Source: an uncultured Clostridium sp. (GTDB lineage: Bacteria > Bacillota > Clostridia > TANB77 > CAG-508). From it: DNA of 43,697 nt. The stretch is taken from contig CAOKHI010000011.1 of NCBI GenBank assembly GCA_948468275.1, positions 1 to 43,697 on the forward strand, written 5' to 3'. Below the pieces are notes generated by a model, which saw nothing but the letters and a program-made list of their open reading frames with translations, was not told the origin of the DNA and did no database searches. Each line of letters starts with the position of its first letter. Position 1 is the first letter of the stretch. Shown piece after piece: positions 34,550 to 43,697 of the stretch. The position numbers were made by a program, and so were the translations under genes.

Positions 34550-34727
34550 TCATTTCCTCCAATCTTTTGATATATATTTCAAGTTCCTCTAAAGTACATA
34601 CTTTTCCATTTTCAATATCAGCTTCACTATCTTTAATTTTTGCTAAAAAAAATAACTTATATATAATATCATACAAAGTATCTTCTTTTAAATCTACCTG
34701 TTTTAATGTATCTTTAATAAAATTCAT
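34524..34727 (-). CDS. Antitoxin of the broken ParE/RelE pair (67 aa)
   Basis: This small acidic, helix-rich protein ends EEMNDGSSDIG and overlaps the toxin start. Position and size fit an antitoxin, although I cannot name its family. It begins 3 nt after the 73-aa gene upstream, with GGAGG before the ATG, so the three genes form one operon. Confidence 0.6.
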   Translation of the reverse strand: MNFIKDTLKQVDLKEDTLYDIIYKLFFLAKIKDSEADIENGKVCTLEELEIYIKRLEEMNDGSSDIG

Positions 34728-34729
34728 AT

Positions 34730-34951
34730 TTAATTCCTCCCTTTTTTATTATTTTCAGTTAACATATTTTTTAAAGTATCAAAATTAAAATGGATATCTG
34801 TTCCAGGAATAATTGTAGTCTCGTCTTCTCCATATTTATTTATATACTCTTTCATTAACATTAACACCATTTCTGTATATGTTTTATTATCAAAATAGTT
34901 TTTTGGTAATGTATCAACTATCTCTAACATTCTATTTTTTACTTTTGACAT
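34730..34951 (-). CDS. Unknown 73-aa protein upstream of the toxin-antitoxin pair
   Basis: The protein is small and charged (starts MSKVKNRMLEIVDTLP, ends NNKKGRN) with one predicted helix (TYTEMVLMLMKEYINKYGE). No family is recognised. It is the first gene of the three-gene operon and could be a second antitoxin or a regulator; that is only positional inference. Confidence 0.5.
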   Translation of the reverse strand: MSKVKNRMLEIVDTLPKNYFDNKTYTEMVLMLMKEYINKYGEDETTIIPGTDIHFNFDTLKNMLTENNKKGRN

Positions 34952-34994
34952 AATCCCACTTCTTTCTCAAATTTTATTAAAATAGTTTTTAAGC

Positions 34995-35018
34995 AAAGAG
35001 CGAGAAAACTCGCTCTTT
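34995..35018 (-). terminator. Terminator of the GGGtGRT/NifU-like operon
   Basis: A 10-bp stem (AAAGAGCGAG/CTCGCTCTTT) with a 4-nt loop directly abuts the stop codon at 35019, with T-rich sequence on both sides. Confidence 0.8.
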
Positions 35019-36020
35019 TTATTTCATTGCTTCTTCAACTGCAACTGCAACAGATACTGTTGCACCTACCATTGGATTATTTCCCATTCCTATTAATCCC
35101 ATCATTTCTACATGGGCTGGTACAGATGAACTTCCTGCAAACTGTGCATCTGAATGCATTCTTCCCATTGTATCTGTCATTCCATATGATGCTGGTCCTG
35201 CTGCCATGTTATCTGGATGTAGTGTTCTTCCTGTTCCTCCTCCTGATGCTACTGAAAAATATTTTTTGCCTTGTTCTATACATTCTTTTTTGTATGTTCC
35301 TGCAACTGGATGTTGGAATCTTGTTGGATTTGTTGAATTACCTGTTATAGAAACATCTACTCCTTCTTGATGCATTATTGCAACTCCTTCTCTTACATCA
35401 TTTGCTCCATAACATCTTACTTTAGACCTTTCACCTTCTGAATATTCTATTTCTTCTACTATGTTTACTTTTCCTGTAAAGAAATCAAACTCTGTTTTTA
35501 CATATGTAAATCCATTTATTCTTGAAATTACTTGTGCTGCATCTTTTCCTAATCCATTTAATATAACTCTTAATGGTTCTTTTCTTACTTTGTTTGCAGA
35601 TTTTGCAATACCTATTGCCCCCTCTGCTGCTGCAAAACTTTCGTGCCCTGCTAAAAATGCAAAACATTTTGTTTCTTCTGATAATAACATAGATGCTAAA
35701 TTACCATGTCCAAGTCCCACTTTTCTATCATCTGCAACTGAGCCTGGTATACAAAATGCTTGTAACCCTTCTCCTATTGCCTTTGCTGCATCTGCTGCTT
35801 TTGTGCATCCTTTTTTTACTGCTATTGCTGCACCTAATGTATATGCCCAACATGCATTTTCAAAACAAATTGGTTGAACACTTTTCACTAAATCATATGG
35901 GTTAAATCCCTTTTCTTTACATATATTTAATGCATCTTCAAAATCTTTTATTTTGTATTTCTCCATTACTGGTTTTATTTGTTCAATTCTTCTTTCATAA
36001 CTTTCAAATGTTACTGCCAT
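35019..36020 (-). CDS. GGGtGRT family protein
   Basis: This 333-aa protein carries the name-giving motif GGGTGRTLHPDNMAAGP and GMTDTMGRMHSD in its C-terminal third, plus GHGNLASMLL and FLAGHESFAAAEGAIG. The family is found in anaerobes beside NifU-like scaffold genes, exactly as here (36102-36794). Its biochemical function is not established; the pairing suggests iron-sulfur or sulfur-carrier metabolism. No membrane segments. GGAGG precedes the ATG. Confidence 0.88.
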   Translation of the reverse strand: MAVTFESYERRIEQIKPVMEKYKIKDFEDALNICKEKGFNPYDLVKSVQPICFENACWAYTLGAAIAVKKGCTKAADAAKAIGEGLQAFCIPGSVADDRKVGLGHGNLASMLLSEETKCFAFLAGHESFAAAEGAIGIAKSANKVRKEPLRVILNGLGKDAAQVISRINGFTYVKTEFDFFTGKVNIVEEIEYSEGERSKVRCYGANDVREGVAIMHQEGVDVSITGNSTNPTRFQHPVAGTYKKECIEQGKKYFSVASGGGTGRTLHPDNMAAGPASYGMTDTMGRMHSDAQFAGSSSVPAHVEMMGLIGMGNNPMVGATVSVAVAVEEAMK

Positions 36021-36101
36021 TGCATTCTTACCTCCTATTTTTTATGTTTATTTTTTAGTAAATTCCTTAGAAGAGTAGGCAATTAATAATTACCTCTACA
36101 A

Positions 36102-36794
36102 TTATTCTTCTCTAGGATCTATTTTCTTTACTGCTTCATCAAATCTTCCATATTTACCTGATGCTTTTTCTATTGCTTCAGTTGGTTCTATTCCTTTTTT
36201 TATGTTTTCCATCATTTTTCCTAAATTTACATATTTGTAACCTATTATTTGATTATCTTTGTCTAACCCTATTTCTACTATGTATCCTTCTGCTAGTTCT
36301 AAATATCTTGGTCCTTTTGCAAGTGTTGAATATATTGTTCCTACTTGACTTCTATGTCCTTTTCCTAAATCTTCAAGTCCTGCTCCTATTGGAAGTCCTC
36401 CTTCTGAGAATGCAGATTGTGTTCTACCATATACAATTTGTAAGAATAACTCTCTCATTGCTGTATTTATAGCATCACATACTAAATCTGTATTTAATGC
36501 TTCTAATATTGTTTTTCCTACTAATATTTCTCCTGCCATTGCTGCTGAATGTGTCATCCCTGAACATCCTATCGTTTCTACTAGTGCTTCTTGTATTATT
36601 CCTTCTTTTACATTTAGTGTTAATTTACATGCTCCTTGTTGTGGTGCACACCATCCTATTCCATGTGTTAATCCTGATATGTCCTTTATTTCTTTGGATT
36701 GTACCCATTTTCCCTCTTCTGGAATTGGTGCTGGTCCATGGTCTACTCCCTTTGCAACTGGACACATTTCTTCTACTTCTTTTGAATAAATCAT
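36102..36794 (-). CDS. NifU-like iron-sulfur cluster scaffold protein
   Basis: The 230-aa protein contains an IscU/NifU N-terminal-like domain with conserved Cys in GIGWCAPQQGACKLTL and ETIGCSGMTHSAAMAGEIL; a third candidate ligand is in TDLVCDA. It belongs to the long subgroup co-encoded with GGGtGRT proteins and probably builds or carries Fe-S clusters. It lies 81 nt upstream of the GGGtGRT gene on the same strand, and AAAGGAGC precedes its ATG. No cysteine desulfurase is nearby. Confidence 0.87.
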   Translation of the reverse strand: MIYSKEVEEMCPVAKGVDHGPAPIPEEGKWVQSKEIKDISGLTHGIGWCAPQQGACKLTLNVKEGIIQEALVETIGCSGMTHSAAMAGEILVGKTILEALNTDLVCDAINTAMRELFLQIVYGRTQSAFSEGGLPIGAGLEDLGKGHRSQVGTIYSTLAKGPRYLELAEGYIVEIGLDKDNQIIGYKYVNLGKMMENIKKGIEPTEAIEKASGKYGRFDEAVKKIDPREE

Positions 36795-36852
36795 ATTATT
36801 TGCTCCTTTCTGATATTGGTTTTTATATTTGATATAATTTTAATAACTTTTT

Positions 36853-37527
36853 TTATATTGTTCGCATTATTTGACTTACTATTTCTGGTTCTTCTTGTTC
36901 TTCTTCTTTTTTAATATTTTCTTGCATTGTATCAATTTGAAGTTCTTCTTTGTTATATTCAATTAGATGCTTTGACGATTTTTTGTATATTCCCTCTGTA
37001 TATGTACTCATATTTCTATTTAAGTATTCTTCATTTTCTAAATATTCCTCTATCATTTTCCTTTCTTTTTTACTGTAACTACTTAATGGAACATTTAGAT
37101 ATTTATGCCTAAATATAAGATGTCTATCATAACTTGTATATTTTGTGTCTGCTAAATCGTCATATTTAAATTCCATGCAAAAATTAAAGTTTTGTATTAT
37201 TATATTTGTATTACTCCATGGCTTTTCTCCTAAATCTATTTGCTCTTTTCGCAATTTTTTTATTTCACCATATAACTTATCTGCAAGTTTTAAATATTGA
37301 CTCTCATCTATATTAAATTTGTTTGGCACTTCATATACATTTACTGGATTTTTCCTTATCATACTTTTAGGATAGTAGTAAAAGAACATTTCTCCTGTTT
37401 CTAATTTGTTAAAATGTTCAATTACAGATGCATATAAATATATTCTATCCCATTTTTCTGGTATCATATAATATAGTTGTTTTTGTATATTAGAATAAAG
37501 CTCTTTTATATTAGACGTTTTTACCAT
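36853..37527 (-). CDS. DUF600/YezG-type immunity-like protein (224 aa)
   Basis: The N-terminal 150 residues match the YezG (DUF600) pattern: YSNIQKQLYYMIPEKWDRIYLYASV, FFYYYPK, KPWSNTNIIIQ and FKYDDLADTKYTSYDRHLIFRHKYL. In Bacillus, YezG is the immunity protein against an LXG-type toxin. Here no toxin gene is adjacent, and a charged C-terminal tail of about 50 residues (NKEELQIDTMQEN...EEEQEEPE) is added. ATG 37527 is preferred to an upstream GTG because GTGGTGG then serves as binding site. It starts 11 nt after gpmI, so it is probably expressed with glycolytic genes. Confidence 0.7.
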   Translation of the reverse strand: MVKTSNIKELYSNIQKQLYYMIPEKWDRIYLYASVIEHFNKLETGEMFFYYYPKSMIRKNPVNVYEVPNKFNIDESQYLKLADKLYGEIKKLRKEQIDLGEKPWSNTNIIIQNFNFCMEFKYDDLADTKYTSYDRHLIFRHKYLNVPLSSYSKKERKMIEEYLENEEYLNRNMSTYTEGIYKKSSKHLIEYNKEELQIDTMQENIKKEEEQEEPEIVSQIMRTI

Positions 37528-37538
37528 AATAACCACCA

Positions 37539-39071
37539 CTATTTTCTATCTATTATACTCTGTCCTGTCATTTCTTCTGGTTTTTGTAATTCCATTATGT
37601 CTAGCATTGTTGGTGCTAAATCTGCAAGTTTTCCTTGTTTTAGTTTTACATTTTCCATACCTACTAATATTAATGGTACAGGATTTGTAGTATGAGCTGT
37701 ATGTGGCTCTCCTGTTTTATAATCTATCATCTGTTCTGAATTTCCATGGTCTGCTGTTATTAGCAATACTCCATTTTTTTCTTCTATAAGATTTACTACC
37801 TTGCCTACACATTCATCTATAGTTTCTATTGCCTTTACTGCTGCATCTAAATTTCCTGTATGTCCTACCATATCTGGATTTGCATAATTTAGTATTATAC
37901 AATCATACTTATCAGAAGAAATTGCTTCTAGAACTTTATTTGTTACTTCATATGCACTCATTTCAGGTTTTTGATCATATGTTTCCACCTTTGGAGATGG
38001 TACTAATATTCTATCTTCTCCTTCATATTGCTTTTCTTCTCCTCCATTAAAGAAAAATGTAACATGTGCATATTTTTCAGTTTCTGCTATACGTAGTTGT
38101 GTATAGCCTTTAGCACTAATATATTCACCAAATGTATTTTTTAGACTTGTTGGTTTAAATGCTATTTCTACATTTGGCATTGTTTCATCATATTGGGTCA
38201 TACATACAAAATATAATTGTAAATCTTTATTTGTAAACCCTTCAAATTTATCATCTACTAATGCTCTTGTAATTTGTCTTGCTCTGTCTGGTCTAAAGTT
38301 GAAAAATATTACTGAATCGTTTTGTTGTATTGTTGCAATTGGGGTTTCTCCATTACATATTATTGTTGGTTCAACAAATTCATCAAATACCTCTTTTTGG
38401 TATGAGCTTTCTATTGCTGAAATTGCTGTTGGTGCTTTTATTCCATCTCCTTTTACTAATGCATCATATGCTTTTTTTACTCTTTCCCATCTTTTATCTC
38501 TATCCATTGCATAAAATCTTCCCATTATGCTTGCAATTTTACCTATTTCTTTTTCCTTCATTTTATTTTCTAGTTGTGTTATATAATTTTCTGCTGATGT
38601 TGGTGGTGTATCTCTTCCATCTAGAAAACAATGTACATATACATTTTCTATTCCTTTTCTTTTTGCAAGTTCTAATAGTGCATAAAGATGGCGTATATGG
38701 CTATGGACTCCTCCATCTGATAGTAGACCCATTACATGCAAAGATGAGTTATTGTCTTTACAATTTTGAATTGCATTATTAAATTCTTCTATACTAAAAA
38801 AATCCCCATCTTCAATAGATTTTGTTATTCTTGTTAGTTCTTGATATACTATTCTTCCAGCTCCAATATTTGTATGTCCAACTTCTGAATTTCCCATTTG
38901 ACCATCTGGAAGTCCAACGTTTAATCCACTTGTATATATATCTGTTGTTGGACACATCTTCATAAGTTTGTCTAAATTTGGTGTATCGCTAAGTTTTACA
39001 GCATTTCCTTTTTCATTAGAATTTTCACCAAATCCATCTAATATCATTAGCATTGTTAATTTGTTTTTCAT
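37539..39071 (-). CDS. gpmI: 2,3-bisphosphoglycerate-independent phosphoglycerate mutase
   Basis: GpmI converts 3- to 2-phosphoglycerate in glycolysis using two Mn ions. The 510-aa length is normal. Motifs are MILDGFGEN (metal Asp), [14 protein letters not shown] (nucleophilic Ser), [22 protein letters not shown] and ADHGNSEQM. It closes the glycolytic cluster that starts with gap and pgk, and is followed at 11 nt by the DUF600 gene. Confidence 0.97.
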   Translation of the reverse strand: MKNKLTMLMILDGFGENSNEKGNAVKLSDTPNLDKLMKMCPTTDIYTSGLNVGLPDGQMGNSEVGHTNIGAGRIVYQELTRITKSIEDGDFFSIEEFNNAIQNCKDNNSSLHVMGLLSDGGVHSHIRHLYALLELAKRKGIENVYVHCFLDGRDTPPTSAENYITQLENKMKEKEIGKIASIMGRFYAMDRDKRWERVKKAYDALVKGDGIKAPTAISAIESSYQKEVFDEFVEPTIICNGETPIATIQQNDSVIFFNFRPDRARQITRALVDDKFEGFTNKDLQLYFVCMTQYDETMPNVEIAFKPTSLKNTFGEYISAKGYTQLRIAETEKYAHVTFFFNGGEEKQYEGEDRILVPSPKVETYDQKPEMSAYEVTNKVLEAISSDKYDCIILNYANPDMVGHTGNLDAAVKAIETIDECVGKVVNLIEEKNGVLLITADHGNSEQMIDYKTGEPHTAHTTNPVPLILVGMENVKLKQGKLADLAPTMLDIMELQKPEEMTGQSIIDRK

Positions 39072-39098
39072 ATACTATTTACCTTCCTTTTATTTTAC

Positions 39099-39719
39099 TT
39101 AATATTCTTCATTTTCTTCTTTTAATAATTGTTCATTTTCTTCAAATATTTTTCTTAAAGAAATAGTACAATTTTTTAATATGCCTATTTTTATATCTTG
39201 TGTTAATTTATACATCTTTGGTAAGGTAATAACTCCATCTTTATTTAATATATATGGAGTTATTACTTGTCTTTGCATATCTATTATCCAGTATTCTTTT
39301 ACTCCATAGTATTGATAAAGATTGAACTTATAAAATATATCATGGTTTGCATTATATTGTGATAGTACTTCTATAACCAAATCTGGTGGTCCTTCAATTC
39401 CTTTATCTGATAGTTTATTTTTGTCACATACCACCATTACATCTGGTTGAACCACTGTACAGTATTTATTTTTCTTTTCACTTAATTTTACATTTAATGG
39501 TGCAACAAATGGTTTACATCTTTTATCTTCTAAGTAGTTTGCTATTTGTCTATAAATTTCACCTACTACCTCTTGATGTAATCTACTTGGTGCACTCATT
39601 AAATATAATTCTCCATCTAATAACTCATATCTATCATCATCAATTTCTAAAAATTCTTCATATGTATATTTTTTAATTTTATATGCTAAATTTTCCACTT
39701 TCTTTTTTTCCTCTTTCAT
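39099..39719 (-). CDS. Uma2 family endonuclease-like protein (DUF820)
   Basis: This 206-aa protein has the Uma2 fold of the PD-(D/E)XK superfamily: YTYEEFLEIDD then YELLDGELYLMSAPS, VQPDVMVVCD and GPPDLVIEVLS. Conserved acidic residues (ELLDGE, PD, EVLS) form the putative nuclease site. Uma2 proteins are widespread and their role is mostly unknown. It sits between tpiA and gpmI on the same strand, an insertion into an otherwise glycolytic row. Confidence 0.88.
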   Translation of the reverse strand: MKEEKKKVENLAYKIKKYTYEEFLEIDDDRYELLDGELYLMSAPSRLHQEVVGEIYRQIANYLEDKRCKPFVAPLNVKLSEKKNKYCTVVQPDVMVVCDKNKLSDKGIEGPPDLVIEVLSQYNANHDIFYKFNLYQYYGVKEYWIIDMQRQVITPYILNKDGVITLPKMYKLTQDIKIGILKNCTISLRKIFEENEQLLKEENEEY

Positions 39720-39818
39720 AAAAAATTTAGCCCCCTTTTTATATTATCTCTTATACTATTTTAAATTATTGAGACTTTATATAGCAACTTCTTCAAAACA
39801 TAACATAATTCATATTTT

Positions 39819-40565
39819 CTAATAATCTGCAATTTGTGCAAATTCTTGTGGTTTTAGGCTTGCACCTCCAACTAATGCTCCATCTATATCAGATGTAGAA
39901 AATAATTCTTTTGAGTTTGATGCATTTACACTTCCACCATACAAAATTATAACTCTATTAGCTATGTTTTGTCCATATATTTTACCAATTTCTTCTCTAA
40001 TAGTTTTTATACAATTATTTGCGTCTTCTTTAGTTGCTGTTTTTCCTGTTCCTATTGCCCAAATTGGTTCATATGCTATTATTATTCTTTCAAGTTCTGC
40101 ATCAGTTACTCCCAATAGCGCTTTTTGTGTTTGTGCAATTACTACCTCATTTGTTTTTCCTTGTTCTTTTTGTTCTAGAGTTTCACCTATACATATTATT
40201 GGTTTTAGTCCATTTTCTAATGCTGTATTTACTTTTTTATTTACTGTTTCATCTGTTTCTGCAAAATGCTGTCTTCTTTCTGAATGACCTATTATTACAT
40301 ATTCTATTTCCAATTCTTTTAGCATTGGTGCAGATATTTCCCCTGTATACGCTCCTTTTTCTTCCCAATGTACATTTTGTGCTCCTACTTTTACATTTGT
40401 TCCTTTAGTTACTCTTACTAAATCTTTTAAATCTAAATATGGTGCACATATAATTATTTCATTTTCTATACCCTTCACTAAAGGAATAAATTCTGTCATA
40501 TATTCTAATGCATAAACTGGATTCATATTCATTTTCCAATTTCCTGCAATTACTTTTTTCCTCAT
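39819..40565 (-). CDS. tpiA: Triosephosphate isomerase
   Basis: TpiA interconverts DHAP and glyceraldehyde-3-phosphate. The 248-aa TIM barrel shows AGNWKMN (Lys), IGHSERRQHF (catalytic His), AYEPIWAIGTGK (catalytic Glu) and the phosphate-binding LYGGSVN. It starts 5 nt after the Nudix gene and is part of the gap-pgk-tpiA-gpmI cluster. Confidence 0.98.
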   Translation of the reverse strand: MRKKVIAGNWKMNMNPVYALEYMTEFIPLVKGIENEIIICAPYLDLKDLVRVTKGTNVKVGAQNVHWEEKGAYTGEISAPMLKELEIEYVIIGHSERRQHFAETDETVNKKVNTALENGLKPIICIGETLEQKEQGKTNEVVIAQTQKALLGVTDAELERIIIAYEPIWAIGTGKTATKEDANNCIKTIREEIGKIYGQNIANRVIILYGGSVNASNSKELFSTSDIDGALVGGASLKPQEFAQIADY

Positions 40566-40570
40566 AAATT

Positions 40571-41119
40571 TTATCCTCCTATCTCCATTAATCCTAAGTT
40601 TTTTTGTTTTTCAGCATCTTCTTTTATTAATTGTTTCATTATATTTATTTTTTCTCCTAATTTTGGTGTCCAAAAAATTCTCCAATTCTCTCCATTTTTT
40701 ATGTCTTCTTCTAATTCTTGTAGGCTTTCTAATTCTTCTGCTATTTCAATTTCTTTTTCTATTGAATTTTGTTTAATACTTTGATTTAATTGTTCTTCTG
40801 TAAAGTCTACTACAGTTCCATACATATGCACTTTTTTATTTTTTAATAATGGATGAGGTAAATCCATATCTCCCAAATTATAAAATTGTAGTATTTGTGT
40901 TACTTCTATTCCTGTTTCTTCATATATTTCTCTATATATTGCCTGTATTGGTGCTTCTCCCTGTTTTATATGTCCTGAAATAAGATCTTTTTTTCCAGGA
41001 TCTAATTTTTGACTTTTTTTTCTAATAAATCTATATATTTTTCCTTGCTTATTTGCCACTATTGTTGACACAAATTCATCTATATCTTTTTTAGTGTTTA
41101 CTTTATATTTTTCTAACAT
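40571..41119 (-). CDS. Nudix hydrolase
   Basis: The Nudix box GX5EX7REUXEEXGU is complete at about residues 49-71 (GHIKQGE...REIYEETGI). The protein is 182 aa with a charged C-terminal half (EIEIAEELESLQELEEDIK). Substrate cannot be predicted; the N-terminus (KIYRFIRKKSQKLDPGKKDL) resembles isopentenyl-diphosphate-isomerase-like or general housekeeping Nudix enzymes. It lies between pgk (32 nt) and tpiA (5 nt), so it is expressed with glycolysis. Confidence 0.87.
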   Translation of the reverse strand: MLEKYKVNTKKDIDEFVSTIVANKQGKIYRFIRKKSQKLDPGKKDLISGHIKQGEAPIQAIYREIYEETGIEVTQILQFYNLGDMDLPHPLLKNKKVHMYGTVVDFTEEQLNQSIKQNSIEKEIEIAEELESLQELEEDIKNGENWRIFWTPKLGEKINIMKQLIKEDAEKQKNLGLMEIGG

Positions 41120-41151
41120 TTTTCTATATCCTTTTTAAACAAATTTATTTA

Positions 41152-42333
41152 TTATTTATCTAACAAACATTCTATTCCTGGTAATTTTTTTCCTTCTAAA
41201 AACTCTAGTGCTGCTCCTCCTCCTGTGGATACATGTGTTAATTTGTCTGCCACACCAGCTTTTTCGATTGCTGCTGCACAATCTCCTCCTCCTACTACAG
41301 TTACAGCATCACTAGTAGCTAATGTATTTGCTATTGCATTTGTTCCTATTGCGAATTGATCAAATTCGAAAACTCCTACTGGTCCATTCCATAGTATTGT
41401 TTTGGCTTTTTTTAGTTCTTCTGTATATAGTTTTATTGTTTCTTCTCCTATATCAAATCCTTCCCATCCATCTGGAATCTCTGTACATTTAACTGTTTTA
41501 GATTCTGTGTCTTTATTATATTCTTTTCCTATTTTAGTATCTACTGGTAGCATTAATTTTACATTTCTTTCTTTTGCTTTTTTCATTAAGTTTAATGCTA
41601 AATCTAATTTATCTAGTTCACATATAGAATCTCCCACATTGTATCCTTGTGCTTTAAAGAAAGTATATGCCATACCACCACCAATTATTAGTGTATCTAC
41701 TTTTTCTATTAATGAGTCTACTATATCTATTTTGTCTGATACTTTCTTCCCACCTAAAACAGCAATAAATGGTCTTTTAGGTTCATCTAATGCATTTCCT
41801 AGAAATGTCAACTCTTTTTCTATTAAAAATCCAGAAACTGCTGGTAAATATTCTGCTACTCCTGCTGTTGAAGCATGTGCTCTATGAGATGTACCAAATG
41901 CATCATTTACATAAATTTCTGCTAATGAAGCAAGTTGTTTTGCAAATTCTGTATCATTTTTTTCTTCTCTTGCATCAAATCTTATATTTTCTAGTAATAC
42001 AACTTCTCCTTCTTTCATATCTTTTGTTAAATTTTTAGCACTTATTCCTACTATATCAGATGTTAATTTTACTGGAATATTTAATATATTTTCTAATTCT
42101 TTTGCAACAGGTGCTAAACTATATTCTTTTTTAACTTCTCCTTTTGGTCTTCCTAAATGTGAACAAAGTATTACTTTTGCTCCATTATCTAATAAATATT
42201 TAATTGTTGGTATTGCAGATACTATTCTTCTTGTATCTGTAATATTTTGATTTTCATCTTGTGGTACATTAAAATCACATCTTACTAATACCTTTTTTCC
42301 TTTTACATCAATATCTTTTACCGTTTTTTTCAT
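41152..42333 (-). CDS. pgk: Phosphoglycerate kinase
   Basis: Pgk makes ATP and 3-phosphoglycerate from 1,3-bisphosphoglycerate. The 393-aa protein has VRCDFNVPQD, LCSHLGRPKG, DAFGTSHRAHAST, LGGKKVSDKI, and the nucleotide-binding STGGGAALEFLEG near the C-terminus. It follows gap with a 176-bp gap that contains two inverted repeats, which may tune expression relative to gap. Confidence 0.98.
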   Translation of the reverse strand: MKKTVKDIDVKGKKVLVRCDFNVPQDENQNITDTRRIVSAIPTIKYLLDNGAKVILCSHLGRPKGEVKKEYSLAPVAKELENILNIPVKLTSDIVGISAKNLTKDMKEGEVVLLENIRFDAREEKNDTEFAKQLASLAEIYVNDAFGTSHRAHASTAGVAEYLPAVSGFLIEKELTFLGNALDEPKRPFIAVLGGKKVSDKIDIVDSLIEKVDTLIIGGGMAYTFFKAQGYNVGDSICELDKLDLALNLMKKAKERNVKLMLPVDTKIGKEYNKDTESKTVKCTEIPDGWEGFDIGEETIKLYTEELKKAKTILWNGPVGVFEFDQFAIGTNAIANTLATSDAVTVVGGGDCAAAIEKAGVADKLTHVSTGGGAALEFLEGKKLPGIECLLDK

Positions 42334-42375
42334 AAATAAATCCTCCTATTATATTTAATATTATACAAAAGGTAC

Positions 42376-42408
42376 ATATTTTGACATTGTTTTTAAATGT
42401 CAAAATAT
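42376..42408. repeat. Inverted repeat upstream of pgk
   Basis: ATATTTTGACAT (42376-42387) and its exact complement (42397-42408) with a 9-bp spacer lie 43 bp upstream of the pgk start, between gap and pgk. It could be an operator or an mRNA-processing or attenuation hairpin. Confidence 0.5.
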
Positions 42409-42449
42409 CTGCCCTTTTTATTTATTTTTCAATCAATTTAAATTATATA

Positions 42450-42476
42450 GGGGCGATTATTAATGAGGCTCGCCCC
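42450..42476 (-). terminator. GC-rich hairpin after gap
   Basis: GGGGCGA/TCGCCCC arms with a 13-nt loop, about 35 bp after the gap stop, in otherwise AT-rich DNA. There is no clear T-run, so it may be a partial terminator or a stabilising hairpin. Confidence 0.45.
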
Positions 42477-42509
42477 GTTATATAGTAAATTCTTCTTTAA
42501 CACATAAAA

Positions 42510-43547
<1,038 letters not shown>

Positions 43548-43586
43548 CTATATTATTAGTCTTTACAGACACATAAATTCTATACC

Positions 43587-43615
43587 AAAAAAGAATACTT
43601 TTCAAGTATTCTTTT
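43587..43615 (-). terminator. Terminator upstream of gap
   Basis: A 12-bp stem (AAAAGAATACTT/AAGTATTCTTTT) with a 3-nt loop and a T-run on the minus strand. It ends transcription from genes to the right of the window, or acts as an attenuator in a long gap leader. The remaining bases to 43697 hold no gene I can see. Confidence 0.6.
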
Positions 43616-43697
43616 ACATTTTTTATATGTAATTTTTATTTTCTGTTACAGTTCACAGCATATATAATAAAATCCGCTACGGCTAAGTAATATATTT

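Noticed and set aside
35027..36832. Long plus-strand Leu/Phe-rich open frames opposite minus-strand core genes throughout the window
   Set aside because: They are antisense shadows of AT-rich coding sequence, lack ribosome binding sites, and show no recognisable domains.

Overview
The window comes from a very AT-rich, endospore-forming Clostridia-type genome, probably an uncultivated gut lineage. This is inferred from gene content (cotJA/B/C, spoIIP, spoVM), AGA-dominated arginine usage and Firmicutes gene order around rel/recJ and rpmB/spoVM/recG. Nearly all core genes lie on the minus strand.

Layout. (1) 1-2.4 kb: the end of a mobile element with a 520-aa large serine integrase and a 105-aa unknown gene that has its own promoter and terminator. 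The element ends inside the spore-coat gene cotJC, which stops right after its conserved GTEE motif. cotJB and cotJA follow, then spoIIP. (2) 4.6-12.6 kb: MBL hydrolase, rel, recJ, deoB and an unknown 754-aa protein. (3) 12.8-16.8 kb: an accessory or decayed island with a shortened ispH, a gene of foreign composition, membrane-protein remnants and a broken ABC ATPase. (4) 17.1-23 kb: tRNA-Thr, fmt, def, priA, dprA, folD. (5) 23-25.5 kb: two prepilin-like surface proteins, one a pseudogene. (6) 25.7-32.8 kb: flavoprotein, rnr, secG, recG, rpmB, spoVM, nth. (7) 32.9-35 kb: a bactofilin-like membrane protein and a decayed toxin-antitoxin locus. (8) 35-43.5 kb: a GGGtGRT/NifU-like pair and a glycolytic cluster (gap, pgk, Nudix, tpiA, Uma2, gpmI, DUF600).

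Main discovery candidate. Four conserved genes (recJ, priA, recG twice, and the 754-aa protein) are each split by a +1 frameshift, and all five breaks are identical. An in-frame CGG triplet occurs where removing the C restores a glycine codon GGN and a full-length family-typical protein (562, 747, 683 and 754 aa). In my reading of every CGG in the window, no other recognised core gene has an in-frame CGG, while many out-of-frame CGGs (NNC GGN) cause no break. The only other in-frame CGGs are in two foreign-looking ORFs of the accessory island. This fits a lineage in which CGG is unassigned or 'hungry' and CGGN is read as glycine by efficient +1 frameshifting or four-base decoding. A systematic sequencing artefact is the main alternative.

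Second candidate: the integrase element in cotJC resembles skin-type elements that are excised from sporulation genes during development.
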